Assembly (NCBI GenBank): GCA_947588835.1
Contig: CANPZS010000003.1
Coordinates: forward strand, 1-64,000
Reading direction: 5' to 3'
DNA: 64,000 bases
From: an uncultured Bacteroidales bacterium
GTDB taxonomy: Bacteria; Bacteroidota; Bacteroidia; Bacteroidales; UBA932
Shown here piece by piece: positions 39,269 through 49,700 of the stretch (positions within the stretch are counted from its first letter, which is position 1; each line of letters begins with the position of its first letter). Position numbers and translations under genes: made by a program. The notes under the pieces were generated by a model that saw only the letters and a list, made by a program, of their open reading frames with translations, searched no databases and was not told where the DNA came from.

Positions 39269-40276
39269 ATGTACCCTCTGAAATTCAAGCCCATATTCAA
39301 GACACTCGTGTGGGGCGGCGAAAAAATCGCCGGCTACAAGGGCCTGCGGATCGATGACCGCAACATAGGCGAAAGCTGGGAACTGTCCGGCGTAAAAGGC
39401 AACGAATCCGTGGTGGCCAACGGCGAACTGGCCGGCAGGACCATCACGGAGCTCATCTCCGAATACAAAGGCCGGTTAGTCGGCAAGAAAGTCTACGAAA
39501 AGAACGGCACGGAATTTCCGCTGCTCATCAAATTCATAGATGCCATGCAGGACCTCTCGGTGCAGGTGCATCCCGACGACGCATTGGCCGCCGCCAGGCA
39601 CAACGGCTCGAAAGGCAAGACCGAAATGTGGTACGTGGTGCAGGCGGAGCCCGGGGCGCATCTGCTGAGCGGGCTCAAAAGCGCGATAACCCCCGACGAA
39701 TACATACGCAGGGTGGAGGAAAACAGCATCACCGAAGTCCTGAACGACTACAAGGTACATGCCGGAGACGTATTCTTCCTGCCCGCCGGACGCATACACG
39801 CCATAGGCGCGGGCACCTTCGTCGCGGAGATACAGCAGACCTCCGACATAACTTACCGCATCTACGACTACGGACGCCCGGGACTCGACGGCAAGCCCCG
39901 CGAACTGCATACGGAACTTGCGAAAGACGCCATAGACTACACTGTATATCCTGACTACAGGACGGTATACGAAGCCGGGACCGACAAAGAGACCGTCCTT
40001 GTGGACTGCGACTATTTCACCACCTCGCTCTACGACCTCTCAAAGCCGTTCACGCATGACCTCAGAGACATCGACTCTTTCCTCGCCGTCATCTGCATCG
40101 AAGGCGAAGGCACCGTCGCGGACGCGGAGCCTCTCTCGGGAAACGGCCCGACGAAAGGGCACGTCACCGACATAAGGCGCGGTGAAACCGTACTGATACC
40201 GGCATCGTCCGTAGGGGTGACCTTCAAGCCGGCGGCAGGTTCAAGGCTGAAACTGCTCACGAGCCGCATCCGCTGA
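39269..40276 (+). CDS. manA: Mannose-6-phosphate isomerase, class I
   Basis: Zinc-dependent isomerase converting mannose 6-phosphate to fructose 6-phosphate. N-terminal PLKFKPIFKTLVWGGEKIAGYKG, metal ligands in SVQVHPDD, the Glu of KTEMWYV and the His of GRIHAIGAGTFVAEIQQ, with ITYRIYDYGRPG downstream. At 335 aa it is the short bacterial form. It lies 3 bp after the ROK kinase and completes the route from released mannose to glycolysis. Convergent with the next gene. Confidence 0.94.
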   Translation: MYPLKFKPIFKTLVWGGEKIAGYKGLRIDDRNIGESWELSGVKGNESVVANGELAGRTITELISEYKGRLVGKKVYEKNGTEFPLLIKFIDAMQDLSVQVHPDDALAAARHNGSKGKTEMWYVVQAEPGAHLLSGLKSAITPDEYIRRVEENSITEVLNDYKVHAGDVFFLPAGRIHAIGAGTFVAEIQQTSDITYRIYDYGRPGLDGKPRELHTELAKDAIDYTVYPDYRTVYEAGTDKETVLVDCDYFTTSLYDLSKPFTHDLRDIDSFLAVICIEGEGTVADAEPLSGNGPTKGHVTDIRRGETVLIPASSVGVTFKPAAGSRLKLLTSRIR

Positions 40277-40285
40277 CGGATTGAT

Positions 40286-41494
40286 TCACACCTTCAGCCT
40301 GATATGCATCCTGCCGAGCAGCCAGGCGATGAATATGCACAGGGCCACATAGCCCAAAATGTAAACCATGCCTGCCAGCCCCGAAAACCTGCCCCACAGA
40401 TTGAGGCCGGTCAGCGAACAGAAGCCCGTAAGGAAATAAGGTATTGAATACACCGTAAGGGTGGCCGTACCCGCCGGCCTGATAAGGCCGAACCAGCGCA
40501 CTACACCTTTGTCGGCCAGCAGATGCAGCGCCGTATAAAGCATGACGCACATCGCCGACACCCAGAATATCCACGGCAGAGTGGCGAGATTCTTGGAAAT
40601 GATGAACCACCTGTGCGACACGAATCCGGCGGCCGAAAGCAGCGAAGCGGCCGAAAGCGCCATGCAGACACGTTTGGCGGCCGTCCATTCCGACGAATGC
40701 CGTACGCTCAGCACCGACAGGATCATGCCTCCGAGGACCAATATCGGCAGTCCGCCGTTGTCTATATGCAGTATGTCGCGGAAAGTGTCGAACAGATTGG
40801 GCTTCGGAAAATTGAAAAACGGCTCTCCCGTCCGCGTCACCGTGCTTACGGCGCAGACCGCCACGAATATCGCCCATATCGGCACGAGCAGCCGCAGACG
40901 GTCGCGGCAAAGCAGATAAATGACGGCGCACAGCAGATAGTTCCAGCCTATTATGCCGAGGATGCCCCACCACCCCGGTGCGAACACCCTGCCCGCCGGC
41001 CGCCTATAGCATACGGCCAGCCAAAACAGCAGAGCCACGCCAAGGACTTTGAGCACGGCGTAAAGCGCCTTGCGCCCCCTGCCCGCGGCGGCGGGATAGT
41101 CGTTCCACACGAGGAAAAATCCCGCCGTCATGGCCATCAGGTAACAGGCTCTCGCCGCGGCCGCATTTTCCAGTCCCGAAGACGTGTTCATGGTGAAAAC
41201 GCCCATCATAATCAGGGCGAACGACCGGGAGATGATATGCCATAAAGTGCTTTCGGCGCTCAGTCCCTTGCGGAAACGGTTCTCTATGGCATAAGGTATA
41301 GACATCCCCATGGCGAAAAGAAAACTCGGGAACACCACGTCGGAAAGGCCCATGAAATCTTCGTAGGTCTCCGAATGCAGCATCCAGTGAGGCACGCCCT
41401 TTATGGTCCAAAGGTCATTGACGAATATCATCAGCACCATCGTCAATGCCCTCAGCATGTCGATGGCAATATTTCTGTCCGAATACGATGCCAT
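40286..41494 (-). CDS. HGSNAT/DUF5009-like multispanning acyltransferase
   Basis: Integral membrane protein of 402 aa with about ten hydrophobic segments. N-terminus RNIAIDMLRALTMVLMIFVNDLWTIKGVPHWMLH and FMGLSDVVFPSFLFAMGMSIPYAI match the bacterial relatives of heparan-alpha-glucosaminide N-acetyltransferase. It could transfer an acyl group across the membrane to a sugar, but the reaction in bacteria is not established. It follows the M3 peptidase gene after 12 bp on the same strand. Confidence 0.82.
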   Translation of the reverse strand: MASYSDRNIAIDMLRALTMVLMIFVNDLWTIKGVPHWMLHSETYEDFMGLSDVVFPSFLFAMGMSIPYAIENRFRKGLSAESTLWHIISRSFALIMMGVFTMNTSSGLENAAAARACYLMAMTAGFFLVWNDYPAAAGRGRKALYAVLKVLGVALLFWLAVCYRRPAGRVFAPGWWGILGIIGWNYLLCAVIYLLCRDRLRLLVPIWAIFVAVCAVSTVTRTGEPFFNFPKPNLFDTFRDILHIDNGGLPILVLGGMILSVLSVRHSSEWTAAKRVCMALSAASLLSAAGFVSHRWFIISKNLATLPWIFWVSAMCVMLYTALHLLADKGVVRWFGLIRPAGTATLTVYSIPYFLTGFCSLTGLNLWGRFSGLAGMVYILGYVALCIFIAWLLGRMHIRLKV

Positions 41495-41506
41495 CTCCGC
41501 AGCGGA

Positions 41507-43534
41507 CTATTCGAGTCCCCTCGCCCTGAGCAGCGCGGCCGGATCCGGGTCCGCCCCGCGGAAACTGCGGTACAGCGTCATCGGCTCCTCGCTGCCTCCC
41601 CTTTCGAGGAAAGTCTCGCGGAAAGCCTTGGAAACTTCGGGATTGAAGACACCCTTCTCAACGAACATCTCGAAAGCGTCCTGCTCCAGCACTTCCGCCC
41701 ACAGATAGCTGTAATAGCCGGCACTGTAGCCGCCATTGAATATATGGTTGAAATAAGTGGTGCGGTAGCGCGGTATGATTTCATCCACAAGGCCCATATC
41801 CCTGCACGCCTGCACCTCGAAATCGCGTATGGACTGCGCGTCGGTGAAGGCCGCAAGCCGCCCGGCGTCAAGCTCGTGCCATTTCATGTCGAGAATGGAA
41901 GCCGCACAAAGTTCCCCGGTCATAAAGCCCTGGTTGAACTTCAGCGAATTGTTCACCTTCTCTATGAGGGCCGCGGGAATGGTCTCCCCGGTAAAGGTGT
42001 TGTGCGCATATACCGAGAGTATCTCAGGCTGGAAGGCCCAATGCTCGTTGAACTGTGAAAAACACTCCACGAAGTCCCTTGTCACGCCCGTGCCGCTTAC
42101 GTCGGCATAACGGCATTTGGAGAGGAATCCGTGCAACGCATGGCCGAATTCGTGAAAAGCGGTCTGCACTTCATCTATCGTCAGCATCGACGGCGAGTCT
42201 TCCGAAGCCGGAGGGAAATTGCAGACATTCACTATGATCGGACGCACGTCATTGCCGTCGGCGTCAACGTACTGATCGCGGAAATTGTTCATCCATGCTC
42301 CGCCGCGCTTGGTGCTGCGGGAGAAATAATCCGCATAGAATATTCCCAGAAGCGAACCGTCCGAATCCGAGACGCGGAAAGCCTGCACCGTGGGGTTGTA
42401 CACCTGAACTTCCGGGGCCGGCTCAATGCGCACACCGTAAAGCTTTTCGGCGGCATGGAAAACGCCCTTGCGCACGCTGTCAACCTGGAAATACGGCTTT
42501 GTCTCGGACTCGTCGAGGTCGTATTTGGCCTTGCGCACCTTCTCGGCATAATAAAACCAGTCCCATGGCCTTATCACGCTGCCTGCAGGCAGAAGACCGG
42601 CCTTGATGTCGGCGTCCATGAATTTCTTCATGGACGCGATTTCTTCCGCGGCCTTCTTCATGGACGCGTCCATTATCTGCGCGAGAAACTTGTCCACGGT
42701 CTCCGGATCGCCGGCCATCTTGTCGGCCAGCAGATATTCGGCCGAAGTCTTGTATCCGAGAAGATTGGCCTGTTCGGTGCGCAACTTCATGATTTCGAGG
42801 ACGATGGCGTTGTTGTCATGGTCGCCGCCATTGTTTCCGCGCGAGGAATAGGCATTGAAAAGCCGTTCGCGCAGGTCCCTGTCGGCGCATGAAGCCATGA
42901 ATCCGGGATATTCCGATACGGTGACGCCGAACTCGTCGCGGAAAGCATTGTTCTCGGCAAGCAGATTGTCGCCGAATTTCTGCGAAAGCGCGGCCAGCCG
43001 CTTGTTTATTTCCTTGAAACGGGCCTGTTTTTCCGCATCGAGGGACACGCCGTTGCGCACGAACCTGTCGTAAAGCTTTTTCGTCACCATCTGCTGCTCC
43101 CTGTCAAGCGACGACATGTCGTCATACACGGCCTTGACGCGAGCGAAAAAGTCGGGATTCATGAATATATCGTCTGACGCTTCCGTCAGCATGGCGGTCA
43201 TTTCCTCCCCTATCTTCTGCATCGATTCGGTGGCGTCGGATTCCGAAAGGTTATAAAACACTCCGGTGACCTTGGCGAGCTGCTTCCCCGATAGTTCGTA
43301 AGCCGCTATGGTATTTTCAAACGTCGGCGCATCAGCGTTGGATATTATCGCCTCTATTTCAGCCTTTTGCACGGCTATTCCGGCCTTTGCGGCCGGGATG
43401 TGGTCCGCCTCCGCTATCCTGTCGAAGGGCGCGGTGCCGTAAGGAGTGTCCCAATCCTGCTGAAATATGTTTTTCTGTCCGCAAGAAACTGTCATGATTA
43501 TAGCTCCGAACAAAACCAATCCTTTGAATTTCAT
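41507..43534 (-). CDS. dcp: M3-family peptidyl-dipeptidase (Dcp-like) lipoprotein
   Basis: Zinc metallopeptidase releasing C-terminal dipeptides from short peptides. Lipobox TVSC at the end of the signal peptide; helical N-terminal half; catalytic HEFGHALHG (~460) with the downstream Glu in the usual position (TRDFVECFSQFNEHW). The C-terminal signature NHIFNGGYSAGYYSYLWAEVLEQDAF is diagnostic of Dcp/oligopeptidase A. 675 aa, normal. It lies 9 bp after the nuclease gene, and the two could be co-transcribed. Confidence 0.93.
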   Translation of the reverse strand: MKFKGLVLFGAIIMTVSCGQKNIFQQDWDTPYGTAPFDRIAEADHIPAAKAGIAVQKAEIEAIISNADAPTFENTIAAYELSGKQLAKVTGVFYNLSESDATESMQKIGEEMTAMLTEASDDIFMNPDFFARVKAVYDDMSSLDREQQMVTKKLYDRFVRNGVSLDAEKQARFKEINKRLAALSQKFGDNLLAENNAFRDEFGVTVSEYPGFMASCADRDLRERLFNAYSSRGNNGGDHDNNAIVLEIMKLRTEQANLLGYKTSAEYLLADKMAGDPETVDKFLAQIMDASMKKAAEEIASMKKFMDADIKAGLLPAGSVIRPWDWFYYAEKVRKAKYDLDESETKPYFQVDSVRKGVFHAAEKLYGVRIEPAPEVQVYNPTVQAFRVSDSDGSLLGIFYADYFSRSTKRGGAWMNNFRDQYVDADGNDVRPIIVNVCNFPPASEDSPSMLTIDEVQTAFHEFGHALHGFLSKCRYADVSGTGVTRDFVECFSQFNEHWAFQPEILSVYAHNTFTGETIPAALIEKVNNSLKFNQGFMTGELCAASILDMKWHELDAGRLAAFTDAQSIRDFEVQACRDMGLVDEIIPRYRTTYFNHIFNGGYSAGYYSYLWAEVLEQDAFEMFVEKGVFNPEVSKAFRETFLERGGSEEPMTLYRSFRGADPDPAALLRARGLE

Positions 43535-43543
43535 AATCTTCCG

Positions 43544-44968
43544 TCAATTATTCCACCAGAAAGTCACATCCTCCGGAGACTGGGCTTCCACTGCGTCGGC
43601 CTTCTCTTCGCCTATCTTGCCGGCGAGATTGACGAACAGGTCCAGGCCGATTTTTTCCTCGAGTTCATCCACGGAAATGGCGATCCCCCTTCCGAATGAA
43701 GGAGTGTTCTCTTTATGCTCCAGATAGACCGAGAACGCCGCGAATCCCCCGTTGACGGACGATGACGCATCGTAACGCAGCACGGACTTGAAATATGCAT
43801 CCGGTATGGATTCTTTCTTGCCGACATTGTCTTCCACTGTCTTGGGATTTTCTCCCAGCACGCAGCCCGTCACCACGTACAGGGTATCGGACTTGTCGCT
43901 CCATTTGCGGACCTTTGTCTCAAGAGATACCCAAAGCCCTTCGTTGAACTCGGCGAGCTGCGGAGTGGCGTTGGTGTAATAGAAAGTCTGATTGTTCAGC
44001 TGGGACGTGCGAAGCCTGTCGGCGGAAGGAATCTGATGCCCGCGCTCGTAGCCGTTGGCATAAAAATCCCCGCTCTTGGCAAGGATAGCCTGATCCTCCA
44101 CGAAAGGATCCTGATACCAGTCTTTGCTACGTTCCGCATTCTTTTCAGTGTAGAAGCCGCACAGAGGATATGCCACCCATCTGGCCACATAGTGGCCGCT
44201 GTCGTAGAGGAAAGAATAGTTGCGGTACACCTCGTCGTCACACAGGGCCGTATGGATATGGAAACTTTTTTCGTCAGTCACTTCCGGAAGCTCGAGCCAT
44301 ACCGGCACTTCCGAATACATATTGCCCATGTCTGAGCTCAGGCGGGTAACCCTCACGTTCTTGAGTTTCCATGTAGGGGCGACGGAGGAAGTGCTTCTGT
44401 ACCGGAACGCTATTTTTATTTTCTTTCCGCAGAATGCCGAAAGATCAATGTCGCCGGAATTCACGAAGGCCCAGCTGTTTCCGGCCGGCAAGCCCGGAAT
44501 GGCGACGTCCTGCCATTTATTGCCGTCGTCCACGGTGACCTGCAAAGATATGAAATCGGTTATCTCGGCTCCCGACAGATAATTGAGTGCATGATCGAAA
44601 GCGAGGTATGCCGTCTTGTATGCGGTAAGGTTCAGTTCCGGAGACACCAGACGGCTGTCAGTCTCATGGCGGACCTCATTGGAGTAGGCGGTGGCCTTCA
44701 TGCCGTAAGACTTGTCAAAAGTCCATACGGTCACACCTTCGGGCACATCTGCATCTTCAATCGTGAATGCACCCTGGCCGGTTTTAAACGGTTCGTCCAA
44801 TATTACATCTGAAGTCGGAGGAACTTCCGGTTCAGGATCCGTGCCGCCGGTATCGGGATTTTCCTCTTCGGGGTTTTCCGGCAATGTCGTCGGCGAATTT
44901 TTCTCCGCACATGATGCAAGGAGAGAGAGAGCGGCGATAACGCTCAAAAAATATGACAAATGTTTCAT
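43544..44968 (-). CDS. Secreted DNA/RNA non-specific endonuclease lipoprotein
   Basis: Surface lipoprotein (lipobox LLASC) with a Pro/Glu-rich linker and a beta-sandwich domain at about 55-210. A C-terminal NUC1-type nuclease follows: RGHQIPSADR (catalytic His and Arg) and the metal-binding Asn in FYYTNATPQ. This family degrades extracellular nucleic acid. The start is Met at 44968 (MKHLSYFLSVIAALSLLASC), not the ORF-track 45025, because a promoter lies in between. 474 aa. Confidence 0.87.
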   Translation of the reverse strand: MKHLSYFLSVIAALSLLASCAEKNSPTTLPENPEEENPDTGGTDPEPEVPPTSDVILDEPFKTGQGAFTIEDADVPEGVTVWTFDKSYGMKATAYSNEVRHETDSRLVSPELNLTAYKTAYLAFDHALNYLSGAEITDFISLQVTVDDGNKWQDVAIPGLPAGNSWAFVNSGDIDLSAFCGKKIKIAFRYRSTSSVAPTWKLKNVRVTRLSSDMGNMYSEVPVWLELPEVTDEKSFHIHTALCDDEVYRNYSFLYDSGHYVARWVAYPLCGFYTEKNAERSKDWYQDPFVEDQAILAKSGDFYANGYERGHQIPSADRLRTSQLNNQTFYYTNATPQLAEFNEGLWVSLETKVRKWSDKSDTLYVVTGCVLGENPKTVEDNVGKKESIPDAYFKSVLRYDASSSVNGGFAAFSVYLEHKENTPSFGRGIAISVDELEEKIGLDLFVNLAGKIGEEKADAVEAQSPEDVTFWWNN

Positions 44969-44973
44969 GTCCG

Positions 44974-45004
44974 CAATATAGGTATAATAAATAAGAACGG
45001 CAAA
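44974..45004 (-). promoter_or_regulatory. Promoter of the nuclease gene, near-leaderless
   Basis: On the minus strand TTTG (45001-45004), a 20-nt spacer, then TATATTG (44974-44980). Only five bases separate this box from the ATG at 44968, so the mRNA may have almost no leader. Confidence 0.5.
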
Positions 45005-45025
45005 GACAAAATAGCTTTCGCGCAT

Positions 45026-45058
45026 ATAAAAAGAAGCCGGCCCGGAGGGGTCGGCTTC
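45026..45058 (-). terminator. Terminator of receptor module A
   Basis: Minus-strand hairpin GAAGCCG...CGGCTTC with a GC-rich interior, followed by TTTTTATA. It lies ~30 bp after the stop of the module A lipoprotein. Confidence 0.8.
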
Positions 45059-45089
45059 CCATCATGTTCATTATCGGGCAATCCGTTGA

Positions 45090-46763
45090 TTATTCGGTCT
45101 TTCCGTTCAGGCTGTAGATGTAACCCTTGTTCTGGGCGGTTTCCGCAGTCCCGTTGTAAAGGGTGAGCTGGCCGCAGACGATCACGTCGTCGCCGACGGC
45201 GATCTGGGTGTCCCCTGTCTGCCATTTGCGGTTGCCGAGATACAGCACCCTGTAGGCTTCGAAGTCGAGGGCCTTGTCGTCGCTGTAAACTCCGTCCGCG
45301 GACATATAGAAGGTGGCGTTGCCATAGCTGCCGAACTCGCCGTTGTTGGCGATCTTGGAGATCTTGCCTGCGACATATAAAGCCTTACGGCCAGTGGCGC
45401 CGGACTCCAGCGCATTGGCGGCCTTTATGGCTCCCAGCGGGGTGAGCGGATCTTCGAGCGTGCCCCAGCCCTCGCTTTGGTCGGTCAGGCCGTTCACGCT
45501 GTAGACATAGGCCTTGCCGCTCGCAGTCTCGGGAGTGCCATTGTACACCGTCAAATGACCGCACAGGATTACCTCGTCGCCGACGGAAGGCGCATTGTCG
45601 CCATCAGCCCACTTCTTGTTGCCGAGCCACAATACGCGGTATGCCTCGAAATCGAGGGTATTGTCGTCATGGTAATCTCCGTCGTCAGAAATATAGAACG
45701 TGCCGTTGCCATACTGCGAGCCGAACGCGCCGTTGTTTGCATACTTGGATACTACGCCTTTCACGTAGAAGTCGGTAGCGGTCTCGCCGCCGAGAGCCGT
45801 GACGTATTCGATGGCCTCGGCGACAGTGAACGGTATCGCGAGGGTACCGGTGCGGCCGGCCTGGGTGAGCGTCTGCTGGGCGGTGTATTCCTTGCCGTCA
45901 TTGTCCTCCGTCCTGAAGGTGATGGTGGCGATGCGACCTCCGGCATTGTTCTCCGCAGCATGGAAGACTACGCTGCTGCCGGCAACCGAAGCGATCGACA
46001 GCCAATCAGCCGCATCCTCGGGAATCTCGACCCACAGGCCGGCGCCCTTGTTGGTGAGAGTGACTGCGACGTCGCCGCCGTCAACGGAGATGGAGGCATC
46101 CTCGGGATCGACTGATTCGACCTTGATGAGCGACTTGTTGATGTTGAGGACGGTCACGTCCACGAGCTCCACCGTTCCGCTATAGGTGGTCTTGGGACCC
46201 TCAACGGTAACCTCGTCTCCGACCTCGAGACCCAAGCTCAGGAAATTCTTTTCAGCTCCTTTGGCATCAAGCGTACCGTAGATGTAAACTTCGCCGGTTT
46301 CGTCTTGCAGATACCAGTTGCCGTATTGGGTGTTCACAATTGAGGTAACGGTGCCGGTCACGCGGTAGGTCTTGCTGTCCGGACCTGCGATAACCTCGGC
46401 GCAGGTGGCCTCGGAAACGCTGGCGACACCCTGTATCACATTGATGTGCTGGGTTGCGCCCTCGCAGGTCAGTAGGACTTCGCCGTTGCGGCCGTCAAGC
46501 GAGCCTTCGGCGGAGAAAGTGACGGAGGACTCGCCGGCCGAGCCCGACGCGGGGGACACCGTCAGCCAGTCGGGACCGCCGGAGATGGTCCAGCTGCCCG
46601 TGGCGCTGACGGAAATGGTGGTGGAGCCGCCCGCCGCCGGTATGGCGACGTACGAAGACGAAACCGTCACTTCGCTGAGATAAGTGGGGCCCTCTTCCTG
46701 GCATCCGGTCGCCGCGAGAGCGAGGGCCGCGGCCATGGAAGCGAAAATATATTTGGTTTTCAT
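45090..46763 (-). CDS. BACON-domain lipoprotein with repeated OB-like domains (module A)
   Basis: 557-aa surface lipoprotein (lipobox AATGC). A BACON domain (~30-115; YVAIPAAGGSTTISVSATG, WLTVSPASGSAGES) is followed by an OB-like unit starting ATCAEVIAGPDSKTYRVTGTV. A BACON-like stretch comes next, then two more OB-like units (TVAEAIEYVTALGGE...; TPLGAIKAANALESG...), each with GN(G/A)TFY and a LDFEAYRV segment. No catalytic motif. It sits 15 bp after the Oar-type receptor and has a paralogue in the same place in module B, so it is probably that receptor's surface partner. Function beyond that is unknown. Confidence 0.8.
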   Translation of the reverse strand: MKTKYIFASMAAALALAATGCQEEGPTYLSEVTVSSSYVAIPAAGGSTTISVSATGSWTISGGPDWLTVSPASGSAGESSVTFSAEGSLDGRNGEVLLTCEGATQHINVIQGVASVSEATCAEVIAGPDSKTYRVTGTVTSIVNTQYGNWYLQDETGEVYIYGTLDAKGAEKNFLSLGLEVGDEVTVEGPKTTYSGTVELVDVTVLNINKSLIKVESVDPEDASISVDGGDVAVTLTNKGAGLWVEIPEDAADWLSIASVAGSSVVFHAAENNAGGRIATITFRTEDNDGKEYTAQQTLTQAGRTGTLAIPFTVAEAIEYVTALGGETATDFYVKGVVSKYANNGAFGSQYGNGTFYISDDGDYHDDNTLDFEAYRVLWLGNKKWADGDNAPSVGDEVILCGHLTVYNGTPETASGKAYVYSVNGLTDQSEGWGTLEDPLTPLGAIKAANALESGATGRKALYVAGKISKIANNGEFGSYGNATFYMSADGVYSDDKALDFEAYRVLYLGNRKWQTGDTQIAVGDDVIVCGQLTLYNGTAETAQNKGYIYSLNGKTE

Positions 46764-46778
46764 CGGAATGTCCTTTTA

Positions 46779-49700
46779 TTAATTGAACAAATATTTGATA
46801 CCTATGGAAGCATACCAGCACTGGCCGAGAGCGTGGTTGAGTGTCCACGTCTGCGTGTTGCCGTTGATGGAGGCGGGAGTCGAGAACGTCGCATAGCCGT
46901 CCGCGTCTACGCCTTCATACTTGAGGATGCGCGCGTCGGAGCCGATGGCGGGGTTCAGGTACTTGGACACTCCCCAGCTGGAGTTGAACAGGTTCAGCAC
47001 GTTCTTGACGTCGAGGTTGAGCTGAAGGGTGTTGGTGGTCTTGCCGATCTTCACGGTAAAGTCGTGCTTGTAGCTCAGATCGATGCGGTGAACCCAGGGG
47101 TTGTATACGCTGTATGCCTCGGCATACTGGCCCTGATGCCTGCTCAGGTATTTGTCCTTGTGGACGTAGTCCATGAACCGGGTGGCGTCGTCGTTGCTGA
47201 CGAAGCGGAACTGGTTGGAGGATACTTCCTCGTCAGTAGGAACATAGATTGCGTCGTAGTTGTATCCGTCGCCGTTCATGTCGTTGGCAAGCATGTAGGA
47301 ATAGTTGTAGCCACCACGCCATGTCTCGTAGATGATGCTGTAGTGGTTGCCGCTCTTGTCGTCATGGGTGAGGGAAGCGACGAACCTATCCGGAGTCACA
47401 TACTGCGAATTGTGGAGCTGGATATAGTTGGGGCCTTCCACGGTAGGTACATAGGTGAATGCGGATTCAGCCGCCGAGCCGGGCATGCCGGTCACCTCTT
47501 TGTTCACCGTGTGGGTGTAGGCCGCCATGAGGCTCAGACCGTCGACCGGACGGGCGTTGAGGGTGACGCTGGCGGACCAGCCGTAGCCCTTGGAAGTGTT
47601 CTCAAGAACAAATGCCTTGGTGCCTGTACGATAGCTGTCCGGATAGAGAGGACGGTTGTCGACGCCGTTGAAGCGTGCGAAGCCGCCTATGTTGGGAATG
47701 CTCCAGTCGGAAATGGACACCGCATTGACAGTCTTGTTGAATATGCCCTCAGCCTCTATGGAGAGAGGGAAGGAAGTCGGGAACGAATAGTCGAAGGCGA
47801 TGGAAGTCTTCCATACCTGCGGCATCTTGAACTTCGGATCCACGCCGTTCACGGCAGACGGCACGGTGCCGTCCTCAGGTCTGATGGTGCTGGGATAGCC
47901 GAGCTGCAGAAGTTTCTGATAGAGAGCGTCGAGCGTCGCCTTGCCGTTGGCGTCGGTCACCAGGCCGCCGTTGAACACGTCCATCGAGAAGCCTTGTTTC
48001 TCGGCTGCCGATTTGTTTATTTGCGCCTGATATTGTACCATACCGCCGTTGGTCGGCATGTTGGTGAAGAACACGAGCGGGAGACGGCCGGAGAAGAGTC
48101 CGGTGCCGCCGCGTACCTTGAGCGACTTGTCGCCGAGGACGTCCCAGTTGAAGCCCACGCGCGGAGAGAGTGTCAAGTTGGCCGAAGGCCACTTGCCCGT
48201 GTCGATGTGCTGCTCGGCATAGCCGTGCGTCTTGGGATAATAGCTGAGCTGGAGAATGGCATTGTTGGTCATCAGGTCGCCGTTGTTGAAGAACAGGCCG
48301 TCGACGCGCAGGCCGGCGGTAAGCTTGAAGCGGTCGCTGACGTTCCATTCGTCCTGGCCGTAGAGGCCGGCCTTGTAGAACTGTACGCGGGCGGCGGGAG
48401 CGGTTTCACCGTCGTTTCCGTAGGTGAGGCAGACGATCTCGGGAGTGGCGCCGTTAAGGAAATCGCTTACAGAATTGTAGCGGTAATATCCCGAACCGTT
48501 GCGCATATAAGAGTTGTCGGCCATCTGATATTCGAAGCTGACGCCTCCGGTGATCTTGTGGGCGCCCGCATAGTAGGTGAGGTCGTCCTTGATGTTGGCT
48601 ACGGTGTTGTGCACCGCGTTGTTCCAGGTGAAGAGCTCATAGCCGAGGGCCATATAGTTGTTGGTTCCGGCGCCGCCGGTCAGATCACCGTCGAGGATGT
48701 CGATGAAAGGAAACTCATCGGAATTGGTTCCGCGGACGTCATCGAGCTTGGAATAGGTGGCGAGGAACTGGTTGGAGAGCTTGTCGCTCAGGCGGCTGTT
48801 GAGGTCGACCGAGAACGTGCTCACGATATTCTGCTGCGAATACATGGCGTTGGCGAAGGCCATGGAGTACTGCGACATACGGCTGCCGGGCATACGGGTG
48901 CCGCCGTCCATGGATGTGGCGTTCGTTGCCGACCAGCGGTTGTTGAGCGTATAGTTGTAGCGGAAAGCGAGATGATGCTTGTCGCTGATGTTCCAGTCGA
49001 GGCGGGCGAGGAGCTTGGTGTTGTTCTCGTCGGCGGGGAAGTCGGTCCAGGAACCCGTGTCGTAGCCGTATTTGGACTTCACGAATTCGGAAACCCTCTG
49101 GAGGTCCGCCTTGGTGGTGCGGGAAATGTAGTTGTCCGGATCGGCCACGCCGTTGGTAGAACCCTGCCAGCGGTTGGCGATCGTAGGGATCACCGCATAT
49201 TCGGCGTTGACGAAGAAGAACAGCTTGTTCTTCACGATGGGGCCGCCGAGAGTGAATCCGTAGGTGGTGGTGCGGTCCTTGGCCCTCGCTCCGCCTATCT
49301 GCTCGCCGTCAACGGTGTCACCGCGCATATTCTCGTTGCGGTGATATACATAGGCCGTTCCTTTGAAGGTGTTGGTACCGGACTTGGTGATGGCGTTCAC
49401 GCCACCGCCTATGAAGTTGGTCTGACGGACGTCGTAGGGCGAGATAACCACCTGCATTTCCTCGATGGCGTCGATGGAGATCGGGTTGCCGCCGCCGGGA
49501 AGGCCGTCGCTCAGACCGAAGTTATTGTTGAAGTTGGCTCCGTCTACGGTGAAGTTGGCGGTACGTCCGTCGGCTCCGGCGAAGGTCATGCCGTTTCCTC
49601 CGTAGGGAGAGAGACGCGTCACGTCCGTGATGCTGCGGCTGACGGTAGGCAGCGAAGTGATCTGCCTGCTGGTGATGTTGGTAGCCGCGCCGGTCTTCTC

